Source: Bidens hawaiensis (lineage: Eukaryota > Streptophyta > Magnoliopsida > Asterales > Asteraceae). Taken from it: 64,000 nucleotides of DNA. The notes beneath the pieces were generated by a model. That model was not told the DNA's origin. It made no database searches and saw nothing but the letters and a program-made list of their open reading frames with translations. The position numbers were made by a program, and so were the translations under genes. The DNA lies in assembly GCA_021521415.1 (NCBI GenBank), contig JAIQDT010007635.1, forward strand, positions 56,295-120,294. The letters run 5' to 3'. Of this stretch, positions 13,081 through 24,435 are shown piece after piece. Position 1 is the stretch's first letter. Each line of letters begins with the position of its first letter.

Positions 13081-13803
13081 TAGGGATGAGATCGGGACCG
13101 TACCCGTACCTATACCCGAACCTGTACCCGTACCTAAAATCAGTAAATCTTGGTACCCATACCAGTACCCGAATTATAGGGTACGGGTATGGGTACCGGT
13201 ACATGTACGAGTACAGGTACTTTGGGTATGGTACTCGTTTTTGTACCTCTTTGTTCTTTTAAAAAATATCCATTAAACTAGGTAACGGTAACGGTACAAT
13301 ACCGATAATCAATTATCTATAATACCAAAACCGTAACACCGCAACCAAAACACAAAATAAAACAAATCAACCATAATATAAAATCCATTCCCTTTTCCTT
13401 TTCTTAGTTTATTGCTTTCTCAAATTCTATAGAAAAACAAGAGTGAAAGTTAATAGATGTTATTTAATTATATACACAATTACACATACACGTTTTAATG
13501 AAATAAAAATACACGAATACACAATATATGAATATACACATAAATTGAGAATGAACTTATTCAACTAATATATATTATGTTTTGAAAATCCGCTTGAAAG
13601 TTAAGTCATAAGTGGCGGAAACCTAATAAAAGCCCATACATATTCTAAACGGGTACCAGTACCCGTAATACCCGTACTTGTACCCGTACCCGTACCTATA
13701 ATAAGTAAATTTGCGTACCCATACCCGTATCCAATAGACACGTACATGTACGGGTACTGAACAGGTACGAGTACGGGTATTTAGGAAAAAAAGCTCATCC
13801 CTA
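13081..13803. mobile_element. non-autonomous hAT element (MITE-like)
   Basis: Terminal inverted repeats TAGGGATGAG (13081-13090) and CTCATCCCTA (13794-13803) are flanked by an 8-bp target duplication, GTATCATG before and ATATCATG after (7 of 8 identical). TIR form and 8-bp duplication are hAT features. There is no coding capacity. The inside holds two arrays of degenerate GTACCC / GGGTAC words (about 13090-13250 and 13650-13790), like the subterminal repeats that hAT transposases bind. It lies 584 bp downstream of the TBL stop codon. Confidence 0.8.
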
Positions 13804-13811
13804 ATATCATG

Positions 13812-14149
13812 CAGTATTTTGTTTAAAAGTATTTAAGGAAACATTTTTTTGTGTCCAAAATTGTTGGGTCAAATTTCTATTTCAAAGCAAACAACATGAG
13901 TCAGCAGCTTCTTTAAAAACACAATCACTTCCAAGTTTTAATTTTGTTTTCAATCTTCTATTTTGAATGATTTTCATAACCTACTTCTTCCTTTAGTAGT
14001 TAGTCGTTTTCAGTATCGTAGAAACAAACAAATGTCTTTTGCATTATAATATTTAATACAAAAAGAACATGTTTTCATTTTTTGATATAAGTATAATTGT
14101 TTCAATTTGATAATCCATGTTTTTATTTTTGATATAGAAGAAACATGGA
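13812..14149. other. AT-rich spacer, nothing recognised
   Basis: No ORF, repeat or RNA gene seen between the hAT element and the Tat LTR region. Confidence 0.5.
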
Positions 14150-14948
14150 TCTAATCCTCTCAGAGCTTAGGTCCGATGGTTTCATAGGGTACGGGTCAAA
14201 CTACTACCAAACAACGATATGAGCTCGATCTCCCAAAGTCAAATGACAGAAACCTGCAGAACAACAACCTTGAGATCGTTACGGGAAGGACAAGAGGGGG
14301 GGGGGTCTTCCCGTAACCACCCTCCGACGTGAGAATAAGTACAGTTTCGGCGAAAATTAAGTACTTAAGTATTTAGAGTAGATAGTTGGAAGTGAATGAA
14401 TACCTCATGGAGAATGTGATGGTATTTATAGCCGAAGGATGTGGGAATGTAATTGGCCCAGCTGTCTTTTTCTAGAAGATGCTCTCGTAACCATCTGGAC
14501 ACGTGTCCTCACATGATAGGGCGAGCTATTTGGCCCATGTGCATGGTTGTAACAACCTGGACACGTGTTTGTATGTGATTGGACGAGCTAAACTTGGCCA
14601 TGTGCACAGTTATAACAACCTGACCAGCTGTCCTTCTATTGGTTGTTGGGTCACGTGCTTCCCAAGAAAGGATCTTGGTAAGCCTTCTGGAAGAGAATTA
14701 ATTAATTACAGTTGTCCTATGACGTTGCCTTCTGGCTATCCTTGCGGGTGGGAACACTATCTTGCGGATGACTTCTGAGAGCGTCTAGATCCTCCCGCAT
14801 GTAGTCTCTAGGATGTATTATTTTTCTTCCTTTGTCTTGAGTTATGCGAGCGATTTATATGTCCCGCGGGTGACTAACGAGGGGGTTCCCTCTTACCCAT
14901 GGGTGGTATCTTGGGGCATTTTGGTCTTTTTGGTACCCTACCTCTATA
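14150..14948 (-). repeat. probable 3' LTR of the Tat element
   Basis: Inferred from position next to the polypurine tract and from a minus-strand TATA box (CTATAAATA, plus coordinates about 14425-14433) followed by a start region. The sequence on the plus strand holds repeated CACGTGTCC / GGACACGTG words. Both ends are approximate because no second LTR is in the window. Confidence 0.4.
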
Positions 14949-14961
14949 AGTCCCCCAGTCC
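14949..14961 (-). other. polypurine tract of the Tat element
   Basis: GGACTGGGGGACT on the minus strand, directly before the proposed LTR, the form typical of Tat-lineage second-strand priming sites. Confidence 0.55.
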
Positions 14962-15267
14962 ATTGTTTCTTCTGCGTGAAGTTTTTATGCGGGTTAAATT
15001 TTGGACTTTAAGATATTTTGGGGATTTTTGAATTTTTGAAGTTTGGTGGAGATATTTTGGGTATTGGAGTGGATAACCATAAGAGATGGACGATTTGACA
15101 GTTTGCAGGCGCGTAAACAGACGACTTGGCGTTTATGCCGGCTGTCACTGTACCCGACTGCTCACATTTTTCGCTTTTTCAGTTTTCCCGCGTGACGTGG
15201 CATTTCCTAAGTGGACCGTCTTTTTCTCTCTTTACAGTTCTCATCCCATCGCAATTATTGCAATGGG

Positions 15268-15275
15268 TATAAATA
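15268..15275 (+). promoter_or_regulatory. TATA box for the opposite-strand ORF
   Basis: TATAAATA in the context GGGTATAAATAGTAGC, 136 bp before the ATG at 15411. It lies inside the element, not in the LTR, and points toward the extra ORF, so this ORF seems to have its own promoter. Confidence 0.6.
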
Positions 15276-15410
15276 GTAGCAGTTATCCCTCCTTTGAAGT
15301 TTTATTGCCCTTGATTTCTTATTTCCTTCTTAAATTTTTCTCTCGAACTTTCGATAAAACTTTTACCTTTGTTCAAAATTGCTCGCTGTTCAACTTTCCT
15401 TGCCGAAGCA

Positions 15411-18187
15411 ATGGCTGGAGTCAAGAAAACTTCGTCCTCCTCTCCCAACATTGATACTGTTGAGGTTAATTGGAAGAGGCCGGACTACGAGAAGATTATC
15501 ACTGCCTACGGAATTCCGGCAGAATGGGGGCCGGAGTTCTATGCCACTGGATCCATTGGCAGTAAACCACCAACTGGCAAGATGGCCGTCTATGCTGATT
15601 TCTTTTCCCATGGGAATCTTCGGTTTCCTATAACCAAGTTCCTTGGGAATTTACTCAATGGTTACGGGATCCACCTTTCCCAGGTACATACCTTCGGGCT
15701 CATGCGGATTCGCCATTTCAAATTCGTATGTAGAAGCGAATAGGATGGTTCCCCGTATTGACCGATTTCCGGTCTTCTATCGGATGAATAACCATGGAGG
15801 GTGGTTCAACTGCGCCGCTATTCCGAAGAGGGTCACTGGGACCGAGCCGCCTCGCAGCGCGCATGAGTGGAGAACTAAATTTTTCTGGATCTCTGAGGAC
15901 GTTGTACCCATCACAATGGCTCATCGTCCGGCCAACGAGACGCTGCCGGACATAATTACAGCTCCGCACGAGGGCCAAGAATGGTTCCAAGTGTTGATGA
16001 AGACGCCTACACCCATGCGTGCCATTCCTGAGGAGGCGTTGGTGTGGGCGGGTATGAGCCGTTTGTGGCCATACCCGGAATTGGAGCCCTTCTTCCAAAA
16101 CACGGATGAGAGTAAGTCTCTAAATTTTTTATGAACTCTAACAATTTCGCTGTGGAATGTTTGTTTAATTATTATTGTGTATGTTTTCAGGCGAAGGGTT
16201 GATGTTGAATGCCCTTCTGGGAAATATGGGCTGTCTGCAAAAACGCATCCGCGATGCGAAGGACTTACCCATCCTGGACAAAACCCGGGACCGCTTCTTC
16301 TTCCTGACCAAGGTGCGCGCCGAACCGATAGCCTCGGAGGCTATATTCCAAATAGGTGCGTACATTCTAAATCCTCAACCCTTTAATGCCATTATTTCCG
16401 ACAGGGTGATTGTACTCCTGTCCTCAAGTGACGAGTCGTCATCCCAGGAAGAATACAATTTCGATGATGCACCTGAAGCATCATCTGTTATGCGTGCATT
16501 GGCAGAATTGGAACGGAAGAGGAAGCATCAGGCTTCTAAGGCAAGTGATGCGGGGACAAGACAAATGGATGCCGAAGAATAACCCGCCAAGAAGAAGCAC
16601 CGGGCACACCGCCCCAAAAAACACAAGACTAGTCTAGCACAACGAGTGAGGGAGCTTTCCAGTAAGTTCACGCAGGAACTTTACTTTAGTTTTTATGCTT
16701 CTTTTTATAGTGATCTTTTGTCCTTCGGTTTTTGTAAAGCCTAGTGAAGTATCTGGTGAAGGTATATCTTCTCAGAAACCGCCATATCCACCACCAGAGA
16801 CAGAGAAGCCACCATCTCCTCCGCCAGAGATAGAGAAACCAACATCGCCTCCTCCAACGGCTGTTCAATCCGATGCTGCACCTGGTTCCAAGGGGAATGA
16901 ACATGTTAAAGATGCTGAGATGCCACTACCTTAAGAGATGCCTCATCAAACTCCATTTTCACCACCATTGCCTCCTCCCCATTTTGCTTTTTCTTCACCT
17001 CGACCTCAGGCGGGTAGCGGGGGAACTTCTTGCTCCTAGTTTACCAGTGAAGATTACTATGGGGCACCCAAACCTGGGGAGGATGACCACCTCTGTATAC
17101 CGCGTTGGACTATGGCGCAAGGGTCCCGATTCACAGACCCGGATGTTTGCGCTGATTTCATCTGCTGCGGTGTACCACCCACTGCGCGTGCCTTCCAGTG
17201 CGGTCGTGCTCGCCATGACGTTGCTTTTGATTTTAATTATGCCTTGGCCAATGCTGTAGCCAGCGGGCAAGAAATTTTGCGCGAATGGCGGTTGATGGGG
17301 GAAAGGTGGGGTGAAATATCCCCAGCTACCGACGAAGCTAAGGAGACAGATGAGGAGCAGCGTCTAAAAGCTAACACTGCAGAGTGGAAGTTGAAAGACG
17401 CCAATATTGCCCTCAAAGCTGAAAAAGATAGACATACTGTTGCTGCACGCCAATGGGAAGATGCATTCAAAAAACAGAATGTTGTCCTTGAGGCTTCTCG
17501 GGCCGGAGCTCAAAATAAAGGAGAAGATCTGGCCAAAGCTATGGAAGCAAATTCCGCCTTGGAAGCTCAAGTTACTCATCAAGGTGTTATTATTCAAAGC
17601 CACGAGGAGGAATCCAAGCTGCGGAAGGAGTAGGAGGAGGTGATGGAGCAAAGGGCTGTGGACATGAAGGCCGCGTATGATGCCCTCTTGAAAGCTCACG
17701 AGGAATCGGAAGCTCATTCGGCCAAGTATTTAGAAGACAACTTGAAGATGGCCGACGGGTACCGTGAGCTTCAGAAGAAAGCCAAGCGGACCGAGGAAGA
17801 GCACCAATGGCTCTTGGATGAGGGTCTTGCCTTGGTAATTTCTCTTCTTTTCGTGTTTTGTCTCTTGTTTTTACCATCTAACCCTTTTATTGATGTATGC
17901 ATCTGTCTTCACCTTTACAAGTTATTAAGCACATCAAGGAAGGGCCCGAGTTGACAGATAGCCTTGCTATCTTGCTCAACACTTCATCCCAATCTGGTCG
18001 TTTGGTTGGCTTCAAGGAGGGCATGGAATATGCACAAGCCAGTCGCTCAATGGAGGAGCACCCGCTGCATGGCCTGGATGTCGCAAAAGAATACGAGATG
18101 CGTCTGAATGAATATGACAACTTGTCATTTCCTCTTCAGGCCATGCTCCTTGAATTCGCGGCGGCGGGTGATGGCGCCACCGCTTGA
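15411..18187 (+). pseudogene. antisense extra ORF of Tat element, 'putative gypsy-type transposon' domain plus coiled coil
   Basis: Starts ATGGCTGGAGTC. The N-terminal part carries the plant 'putative transposase, gypsy type' domain: FFSHGNLRFPITKFLGNLLN, GIHLSQ, then after a one-base frameshift near 15738 NRMVPRIDRF..VFYRMNNHGGWF and ALVWAGMSRLWP. A 79-bp intron fits at 16112-16190. A basic stretch (KKKHRAHRPKKHK), a proline-rich repeat (about 16780-16860, PPPETEKPP type) and a long charged coiled coil (about 17250-17830, rich in E, K, A) follow. A further intron near 17835-17921 leads to the C-terminal part (KHIKEGPELTDS). In-frame stops at 16580, 16932, 17037 and 17631 show the copy is dead. 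The protein's function is unknown; the domain name does not imply transposase activity. It lies between integrase and LTR on the strand opposite to gag-pol. Confidence 0.75.
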
Positions 18188-18475
18188 AGGAATACTTGCA
18201 GGAAACATCTGAACAGACGCCATCCACTCCTCATTCTTCTCCGAAGCCAAACACTCCATCCTCCAAGACCCAAGTCCTTGAGGACACATCTGCCCCCGCT
18301 TCATAGACTACTTATAAATATTTTGTAACTTGTTTTGATTTTGTAATCCTCCTTAATATGTAATCCATTTTAACTTGTTTAATATAAGAAGTTTTTATTC
18401 TTTACACTTTGTCTTATGTATATAATATAAGTGTTAGATTGTAGGATCTTCTGATTTGTCAATAAAGGATTCCTT

Positions 18476-18663
18476 GAGATTTCTTTTAAGGACATGCGGG
18501 TCCTTTCTGACACGCAATCCAGAGATTTTCTTTAAGGACACGCGGGTCCATTCTGGCACGCAAGCCATGGAGTTTTCTTTAAGGACACGCGGGTCCCTTC
18601 TGGCACGCAGGCCAAGAAGTTTTCTTTAAGGATACACGGTTTCCTTCTGACACGCAAGCCCGG
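18476..18663. repeat. 47-bp tandem repeat, four copies
   Basis: Copies start at about 18476, 18522, 18569 and 18616, each with TTTCTTTAAGGACACG, CGGGTCC and TTCTGGCACGCAAGCC or close variants. It lies between the antisense ORF and the end of integrase, the hypervariable 3' region where Tat elements often hold minisatellites. Confidence 0.9.
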
Positions 18664-18863
18664 AATTTTGTTACACAAGACTTGCACATAGGTTTAATCA
18701 AGTAATTTAATAATAAAGGCACGCATGCCAATTATAATACAAGTAATGGCACAAGATGTTTTTACTAACTATCAAGGCGCGCAGGCCAAACAGAAAAGTA
18801 TTTCAAAAGTCTTGTTTAAATGTAACATTTCTTTAGTTTTGCAATGTTCCAAGTTCTAGGAAT

Positions 18864-21800
18864 TTATGTCCCGTCTAGTTTCTCCAACTTGTATACACCC
18901 TTTGATAATACTTGTTTTATCTTGTAAGGACCTTCCCAAGTTGGGGCCAATTTACCCGGAGGTCCTTGACCAGATGCTTCGTTGTTGCGGAAGACAAAGT
19001 CTCCCACGTCAAAAGTACATTTTTGAACCCTTGAGTTGTAATACTTTTGAAACTGACGTTTATAGTTATGTTCACGGATCAAGGCCATTTATCTCCTTTC
19101 TTCAAGGAGATCTAAGTTCATCTGCAGCTCTTTTTCATTGTCATTGTTTATCAACATTCATGAAGATGGAACTGCAATTTCAACTGGGATCATGGCCTCA
19201 GTACCGTAAGTTAGACTAAACGGCACTTCGAAGTTGCTTGATTTTCTCTGGGTATGGAAAGCCCAAAGTACATGGGGTAACTCATCAACCCATCCCGTCC
19301 GTTTAGTTCCCAATATTTCCTAAATTCCGTCTTTAATGGTTCTATAGGCTCTTTCAACTTGACCATTGGCTTGCGAGTGGGCTATAGAAGTAAATACTTG
19401 AGTGACCTGAAGTTCTTAGCCATTCTTGTAGCCCACTATCCGCGAATAGAGTCCCATTATCGCTGACCAATTCCTGCGGAAGGCCAAATCGGCAAATAAT
19501 GAACTCCCATAGGAATTTTTTGATGCTAGATACAGTAATGGAGGCAACCAGTTTGGCTTCTACCCACTTGGTAAAGTAATCAGTAGCCACAGTCAGAAGT
19601 TTGACACGAACCGGGGCTTTTGGAAATGGACCCATAATATCAATTGCCTAATTCTGGAATGGCCATGAAGATGTTACCGGCATTAACTCATTTTTTGGAC
19701 GCAAGGTATTGGGGGCATGACACTAGCATGAATCACACTTTCTGATTTCTTGCACTGTGTCCATGTGCATCCCCGGCCAAAAGTACCCTGCATTCATGAG
19801 TTTGGCCACAAGCATTCTCGGACCCGCATGAAGACCACAAATACCCTCGTGAATTTCCCTTATCAAATAATTCACATCCTGAACGTCCACACATCTTAGG
19901 AGTGGGCCGAGGAAGGATCTGCGGTATAAGATACCGTCTTGTACTTGGTAGTTTAGGGCTTTGTGTCTGATCTTCCTAGCCGCAACTTTTTCTTCCGGGA
20001 GTATTCCTGATGTTAGATAGGCCATAATAGGTGTCATCCATGACTTAACACCAGTTTGTATGACTAGCTCTTGATGCTACGGGATAAATGGATGGTCGAG
20101 GATTTCTACGCGGATATCTTTTGCAAAGTGTTCAAAATTTGTTGAAGCTAACTTGCTAAGAGCATCCGCTGACTTGTTTTCGCTTCACTTGATGTGGATG
20201 ACTTTGCAAGATGAAAATTGAAGGATCAAATTCTTTGCTTGCGAGAGGTATGAAGCCATCACATCATTTTTTGCCTCGTAAGTTCCATTAATTTGTCTTG
20301 CTATCAGCATTGAGTCCACCCGTGCTTCCAAGTGTCTCACCCCAAGATTTTTGGCAATCCGCAGGCCTGCTAAGAAAGCCTCATATTCTGCCTCATTGTT
20401 GGTACTTTTAAAGTCTAACTTTATGGCATAAGTAAATTTGTGGCCCTCAGGATTAACAAATTTAAGGCCAGCTCCTGACCCTTCATTACTCGAAGCTCCG
20501 TCTGTAAATAGTGACCAAATCCGGTCTTGCTCAGGGGGGAACCGGAGTTTGCTGTTCAATCAAGCCCTCTTGTTATTTATTCTGTGGGACTTCTGTAACG
20601 AAGTCCGCTAACACTTGTCCTTTTATTGCGGGTCTGGGTTTGTACTCAATCGCATGTTCTCCCAATTCTATGGCCCAATTTTCCAATCGTCCAGACAATT
20701 TAGTTTACTCAGCACATTTTTCAACTTGTGCCCCGTTAGCACATTGATTGGGTGGCCCTGAAAATATCTGCGGAGACGCCTGGCAGCATAGACCAGTGCC
20801 AAAACCAGCTTTTCGAGCATTGAATATCTAGTTTCTGGGCCTCTCAACGTTCTACTAACATAGTAAATAGGTGTTTGGAGATTTTTTATATCCGTCAGTA
20901 GCACGACTCCAATGGAGATATAAGATGCTGATAAATAAAGTGTCAAAGGTTCTCCTGCGTGCGGTGCTGTTAGGGTAGGCAGTTCCATCAAACATTTTTT
21001 AACTTCTAAGAATGCTCTTTCTGGCTCCGCAGTCCATTTGAAATGTGCTTTCTTTAAGCAGTTCCTTAGAGTTGACACAAATGGGCAAGACTTTGCCGCA
21101 TGATTAGCTAAGAACCTGTTTAAAGCAAAAAGCCTTCCATAAGTGTTTGTGCTTCTTTGAGGGAAGAAGGTGAAGGCATGCGGGCGACAACCTGTATTTT
21201 TTCTGGATTGGATTTAAAACCTGCACCCGTGACTATGCCGCCCAAGAATTTTCCTTCCTCCATCCCAAAGGAACACTTGCTGGGATTGAGTTTCATGTTG
21301 ATCTTCCTCAAAGTATCAAACGTTTCCTTTATGTCCCTCAACATTTGATCCTCTTCAATGCTTTTTATGACCAAATCATCCATTTAAACTTCCAAGTTTC
21401 ACCCAATTTGATCTTTGAAGGCCTCATCCATCAGTCGTTGATACGTAGTACCCGCGTTCTTTAATCCAAAAGGCATCATTTTGTAACAAAATGTGCCATG
21501 GTCAGTGCGGAACGCTGTTTTATCCTCGTCACATGCCGCCATGCAAATCTGGTGGTATTCTTTGTAAGCATCGAGGAAAAATTTGAACTTAAACGGGGCT
21601 ACCGCGTCAACTTTGAGGTCAATCTCGGGCAATGGATAACAATCCTTTGGGCATACCTTGTTTAGATCTTTAAAATCTATGCACATCTGCCATGTTCCAT
21701 TGCTCTAAGGAACGATGACCGATTAGTAACTCAAATTTGATACTGTATTTTGCGGATGATTCTAGCGTGTAAAAGATCTTGAACTTGTTCGTTCATGGCT

Positions 21801-22136
21801 TTGGTCTGCTTAGGACCCATCTTGCGTTTCTTTTGGACAATTGGCGTGAATGCTGTTCACTCGCAGTTTGTGTTCTGCAATCCTTCGCTGGACACCAGTC
21901 ATGTCTGCGGGTAGCCAAGCGAAGATATCCATATTCTTTGGTAACAGTTGTTTCATAAATGTCCTTACTATCTCATAGATAACATGCCCAATTGGTATTG
22001 TTTGATCTGGAAATTTCTTGTTCAACACCCACTTTTCTGGTTCGGTTCTTTCAACTTGCTTTGGCACCTTACTTGGCTTTGAACTTTCTGTTGTGAAGCA
22101 ATGACGCACTATGTGAATATCGACCTTCGGCCACAC
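18864..22136 (-). pseudogene. pol: pol of Tat element (RT, RNase H, archaeal-type RNase H, integrase), degenerate
   Basis: Blocks in order on the minus strand: pre-RT linker (IFAWLPADMTGV, 22136-21810); RT (CIDFKDLNKVCPKDCYPLPE at about 21680; active-site block MDDLVIKS at about 21360, preceded by a stop); gypsy RNase H (ERAFLEVKKCLMELP, 21078-20668); archaeal-type RNase H (LFTDGASSNEGSGAGL, NNEAEYEAFLAGL, 20559-20185); integrase zinc finger (HEGICGLHAG.. KCDSC, 20037-19723); integrase core (DYFTKWVEAK, LVSDNGTLF, 19635-19354); integrase C-terminus (GKLAPTWEGPYKI, 19088-18864). Many stops and frameshifts separate these blocks. The first residue of the RT Y-x-D-D box is replaced by a stop, so the enzyme is dead. 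Confidence 0.85.
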
Positions 22137-22630
22137 ATGTGGCCTGGGCGATTTGCCACACTTTGGCTACAAAGTGTGGCTAAAAGGTCTTTGACCATGT
22201 TTGAAAACCTTCCAGAATGTTTTGGCCACACTTATTATTCTTCATGTGACCATTCTATACCTACTCAGGTACTTTTCGCCACACTTTGAAAAAAAACTGT
22301 GACAAAAACTAGCCACATTATAAAAACGTGTGGCGAAATGTGACCTACAACCATAGTTTGTTTGATCTTTGATACATGTGACCAAAAACACATGCATTAG
22401 CCACAAAATGTGACATTTAACTAGCCACATGTTTTAGTAGTGTGGCCAAATGTGACAAACGGCTACTGTATTGATAAGAGATGTGTCTAAAAGGTAAAAG
22501 ATATAGCCACTTATATTACGTTGTGTGACCTAATGTCACATTTTCTAGCCACATTTTTAATAAAGTGGCGAAATATGACGAACAACCATTGTATTTATTA
22601 GTAATGTGGCTAAAACTCTTAAAATATATG

Positions 22631-23077
22631 GTCACTTATACGAGGTTGTGTGACCAAAGAGTAGTTTACTTTTATTTTTCCTAAGTTTTTTATTGTCACG
22701 GATACACTTATTATGTGTGGCTATAAGTGATAAATTGTCACACTTAAATTTTTTTAAGTGTGTCCAAATGTAATTAATGGCCACTTATACGAGGTTGTGT
22801 GACCAAAGAGTATCTTAGTTTTATTTTTTATAAGTTTTTTATTGTCACGGATACACTTATTATGTGTGACTATAAGTGAGAAATGGTCACACTTAAATTT
22901 TTATAAGTATGTCCAAATGTAATTAATGACCACTTATACGAGATTGTGTGACCAAAGAGTATGTTAGTTTTATTTTTTCTATGTTTTTTATTGTCACAGA
23001 TACACTTATTATGTGTGGCTATAAGTGATAAATGGTCACACTAAAATATTTATTAGCGTGTCCAAACGTAATTAATG
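22631..23077. repeat. 149-bp tandem repeat, three copies
   Basis: Copies start at 22631, 22780 and 22929 with constant 149-bp spacing. Each holds CACTTATACGAGGTTGTGTG, ACCAAAGAGTA, TATTGTCACGGATACACTTA and TGTCCAAATGTAATTAATG with few changes. GTGTG / CACAC words inside each unit look like subterminal transposase sites of a CACTA element. The flanking 22120-22630 holds more diverged copies of the same words. Confidence 0.9.
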
Positions 23078-23194
23078 GTCACACGTTGATTTGACGAGCG
23101 GCGACGTCATCATTGCCTTTACAGTTTCTTGTGCCGCCAATTTCAAATTGTCAGGGAGATGTACCGCCGGGTTCCGATGGTGTTTAAATACCTG

Positions 23195-23252
23195 TCACAA
23201 TCACAATCACAATCACAATCCACAATCACAATCCACAATCACAATCTACTTC
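23195..23252. repeat. (CACAAT)n microsatellite in a leader region
   Basis: CACAAT / CCACAAT units repeated about nine times just before the ATG at 23269. Confidence 0.85.
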
Positions 23253-23268
23253 CGATTTATTTCCGATA

Positions 23269-23780
23269 ATGGCTTCTTCATGGATCGAACGTAAACCCGG
23301 TGATCATGCCCCCATCTACTACGACCCTACATTTTCACCATTTGTTTCCACTTTTCTTCCAGCGTCGTCCGGAAGAATCAAAGGGTGCGGTTTGTGGACT
23401 AAGTCCACCCTCAAACCTTCAAGTACCAACAACTTAACCGAATGGTTAGGTGGCTTGGGTACACGACTGCTGATTATTTCATCATTGTTATGGTAGTGCA
23501 GGGAATCGAGGTGGCGTACATTGAGTTGAACGACTTGGAGCACTTCAAGGCTGTGTCCGTTTATGGGGAATTTCGTAGTCAGGTGAACCTTCGCCTCCAA
23601 AGGCTTAAGGACTCCACCTACACCTTGGATGGCATGTACGAGAGGATCATGCCCTCTCATACTCCAGAAGAGAATCCGGATGTAGATTCGAATACGGAAT
23701 CTGATGGCAAAACTCCAGAAGCCTCGAATCCGATGGATATCGATGTTGATTCCGATATGGAATCGGATGCTAGGAGTTAG
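23269..23780 (+). pseudogene. unrecognised protein-coding remnant, frameshifted
   Basis: The frame from ATG 23269 (MASSWIERKPGDH..) is open to about 23440. The frame shifted by one then stays open to the stop at 23780 (..WLGYTTADYFIIVMVVQGIE.. to an acidic, Asp/Ser-rich tail). The join at GAATGGTTAGGTGGC shows either a frameshift or a very recent small deletion; no plausible intron fits there. Together they would give about 165 residues. I recognise no domain. The tail DVDSDMESDARS is strongly acidic. It lies inside the CACTA region on the strand opposite to the transposase, so it may be a captured host fragment or a second transposon gene. Confidence 0.4.
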
Positions 23781-24072
23781 TTTTACGTAATTTGGTTTTC
23801 TATATTAATATAAATGTTATTATTGTAAATGTTATTATATTTTGGTATTAATATGTTATGTGAATGTTATTATTGTAAATGTTATTATTAACTGTAAATG
23901 TTATTATTATATTTTCGTTGCGTATTTGAAGCGTAGTTGATGTTGATTTTTTTATAATTAACTTTAAAATAGATGTTAGTGTGAGTGAATAACAAAATAG
24001 ACCTAAAATTTAATTTTTGGTAGTTGAGAGAGTAATTTATTGTAGTTCAGTTGATTTGTAGCGTATCTAGTA

Positions 24073-24256
24073 AGATATACTAGTTTTTTTATTTTAATTA
24101 ACTTGAATGTAGGCTATTATTACATAAATATATTTCCAAGATTTCTGACAGGTATTTAAAACGTACAAAGCGTGTGATATACTAGTTTTTTTTATTTTAA
24201 TTAACTTGAATGTAGGCTATCATTACATAAATATATTTCCAAGATTTTGGACAGGT
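24073..24256. repeat. tandem duplication of about 97 bp
   Basis: Two copies (about 24073-24160 and 24173-24256) share GATATACTAGTTTTTTT, ATTTTAATTAACTTGAATGT and AATATATTTCCAAGATTT. A diverged relative of the same block occurs at 47764-47870. Confidence 0.8.
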
Positions 24257-24435
24257 AGTAGGTATAAATGTAATTAATTTATAAAATTAATTAGCTTCTG
24301 TGCGTTTCAAAGCGTGTGGAAACCATTTTGACAGGTAGTAATTAGTATGCAGTTATAGTGTGTTATACACTCAACAACCAACTGTATAACAATAGAGACT
24401 TTAATGACTGCAATAAAACTGGTGACTGAAATTTA

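Larger units (their letters stand above)
14150..22106 (-). mobile_element. Tat-lineage Ty3/gypsy element, 3' part, with an opposite-strand ORF
   Basis: Read on the minus strand: end of protease region and RT (22136-21120), RNase H (21078-20668), a second archaeal-type RNase H (20559-20185), integrase (20037-18864), a tandem-repeat spacer, then a large ORF on the opposite strand (15411-18187), a polypurine tract (14961-14949) and a probable LTR (about 14948-14150). The second RNase H between RNase H and integrase is the hallmark of the Tat lineage. The 5' LTR, gag and most of the protease are missing; the break at about 22107 coincides with the start of CACTA-type sequence. The LTR outer end is not resolved. 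Confidence 0.75.

Noticed and set aside
12969..13276. Tyr/Pro/Val-rich open frames at the hAT arrays
   Set aside because: These are translations of the GTACCC repeat and not proteins.
16356..16405. Possible 50-bp intron in the antisense ORF (GTGCGT to CGACAG)
   Set aside because: Shorter than usual for plants and the frame is open through it, so no splice is needed.
18476..18663. Regular short repeats that could suggest a CRISPR array
   Set aside because: Units are directly tandem with no unique spacers, and this is plant nuclear DNA. The same holds for 44163-44580 and 45366-45665.
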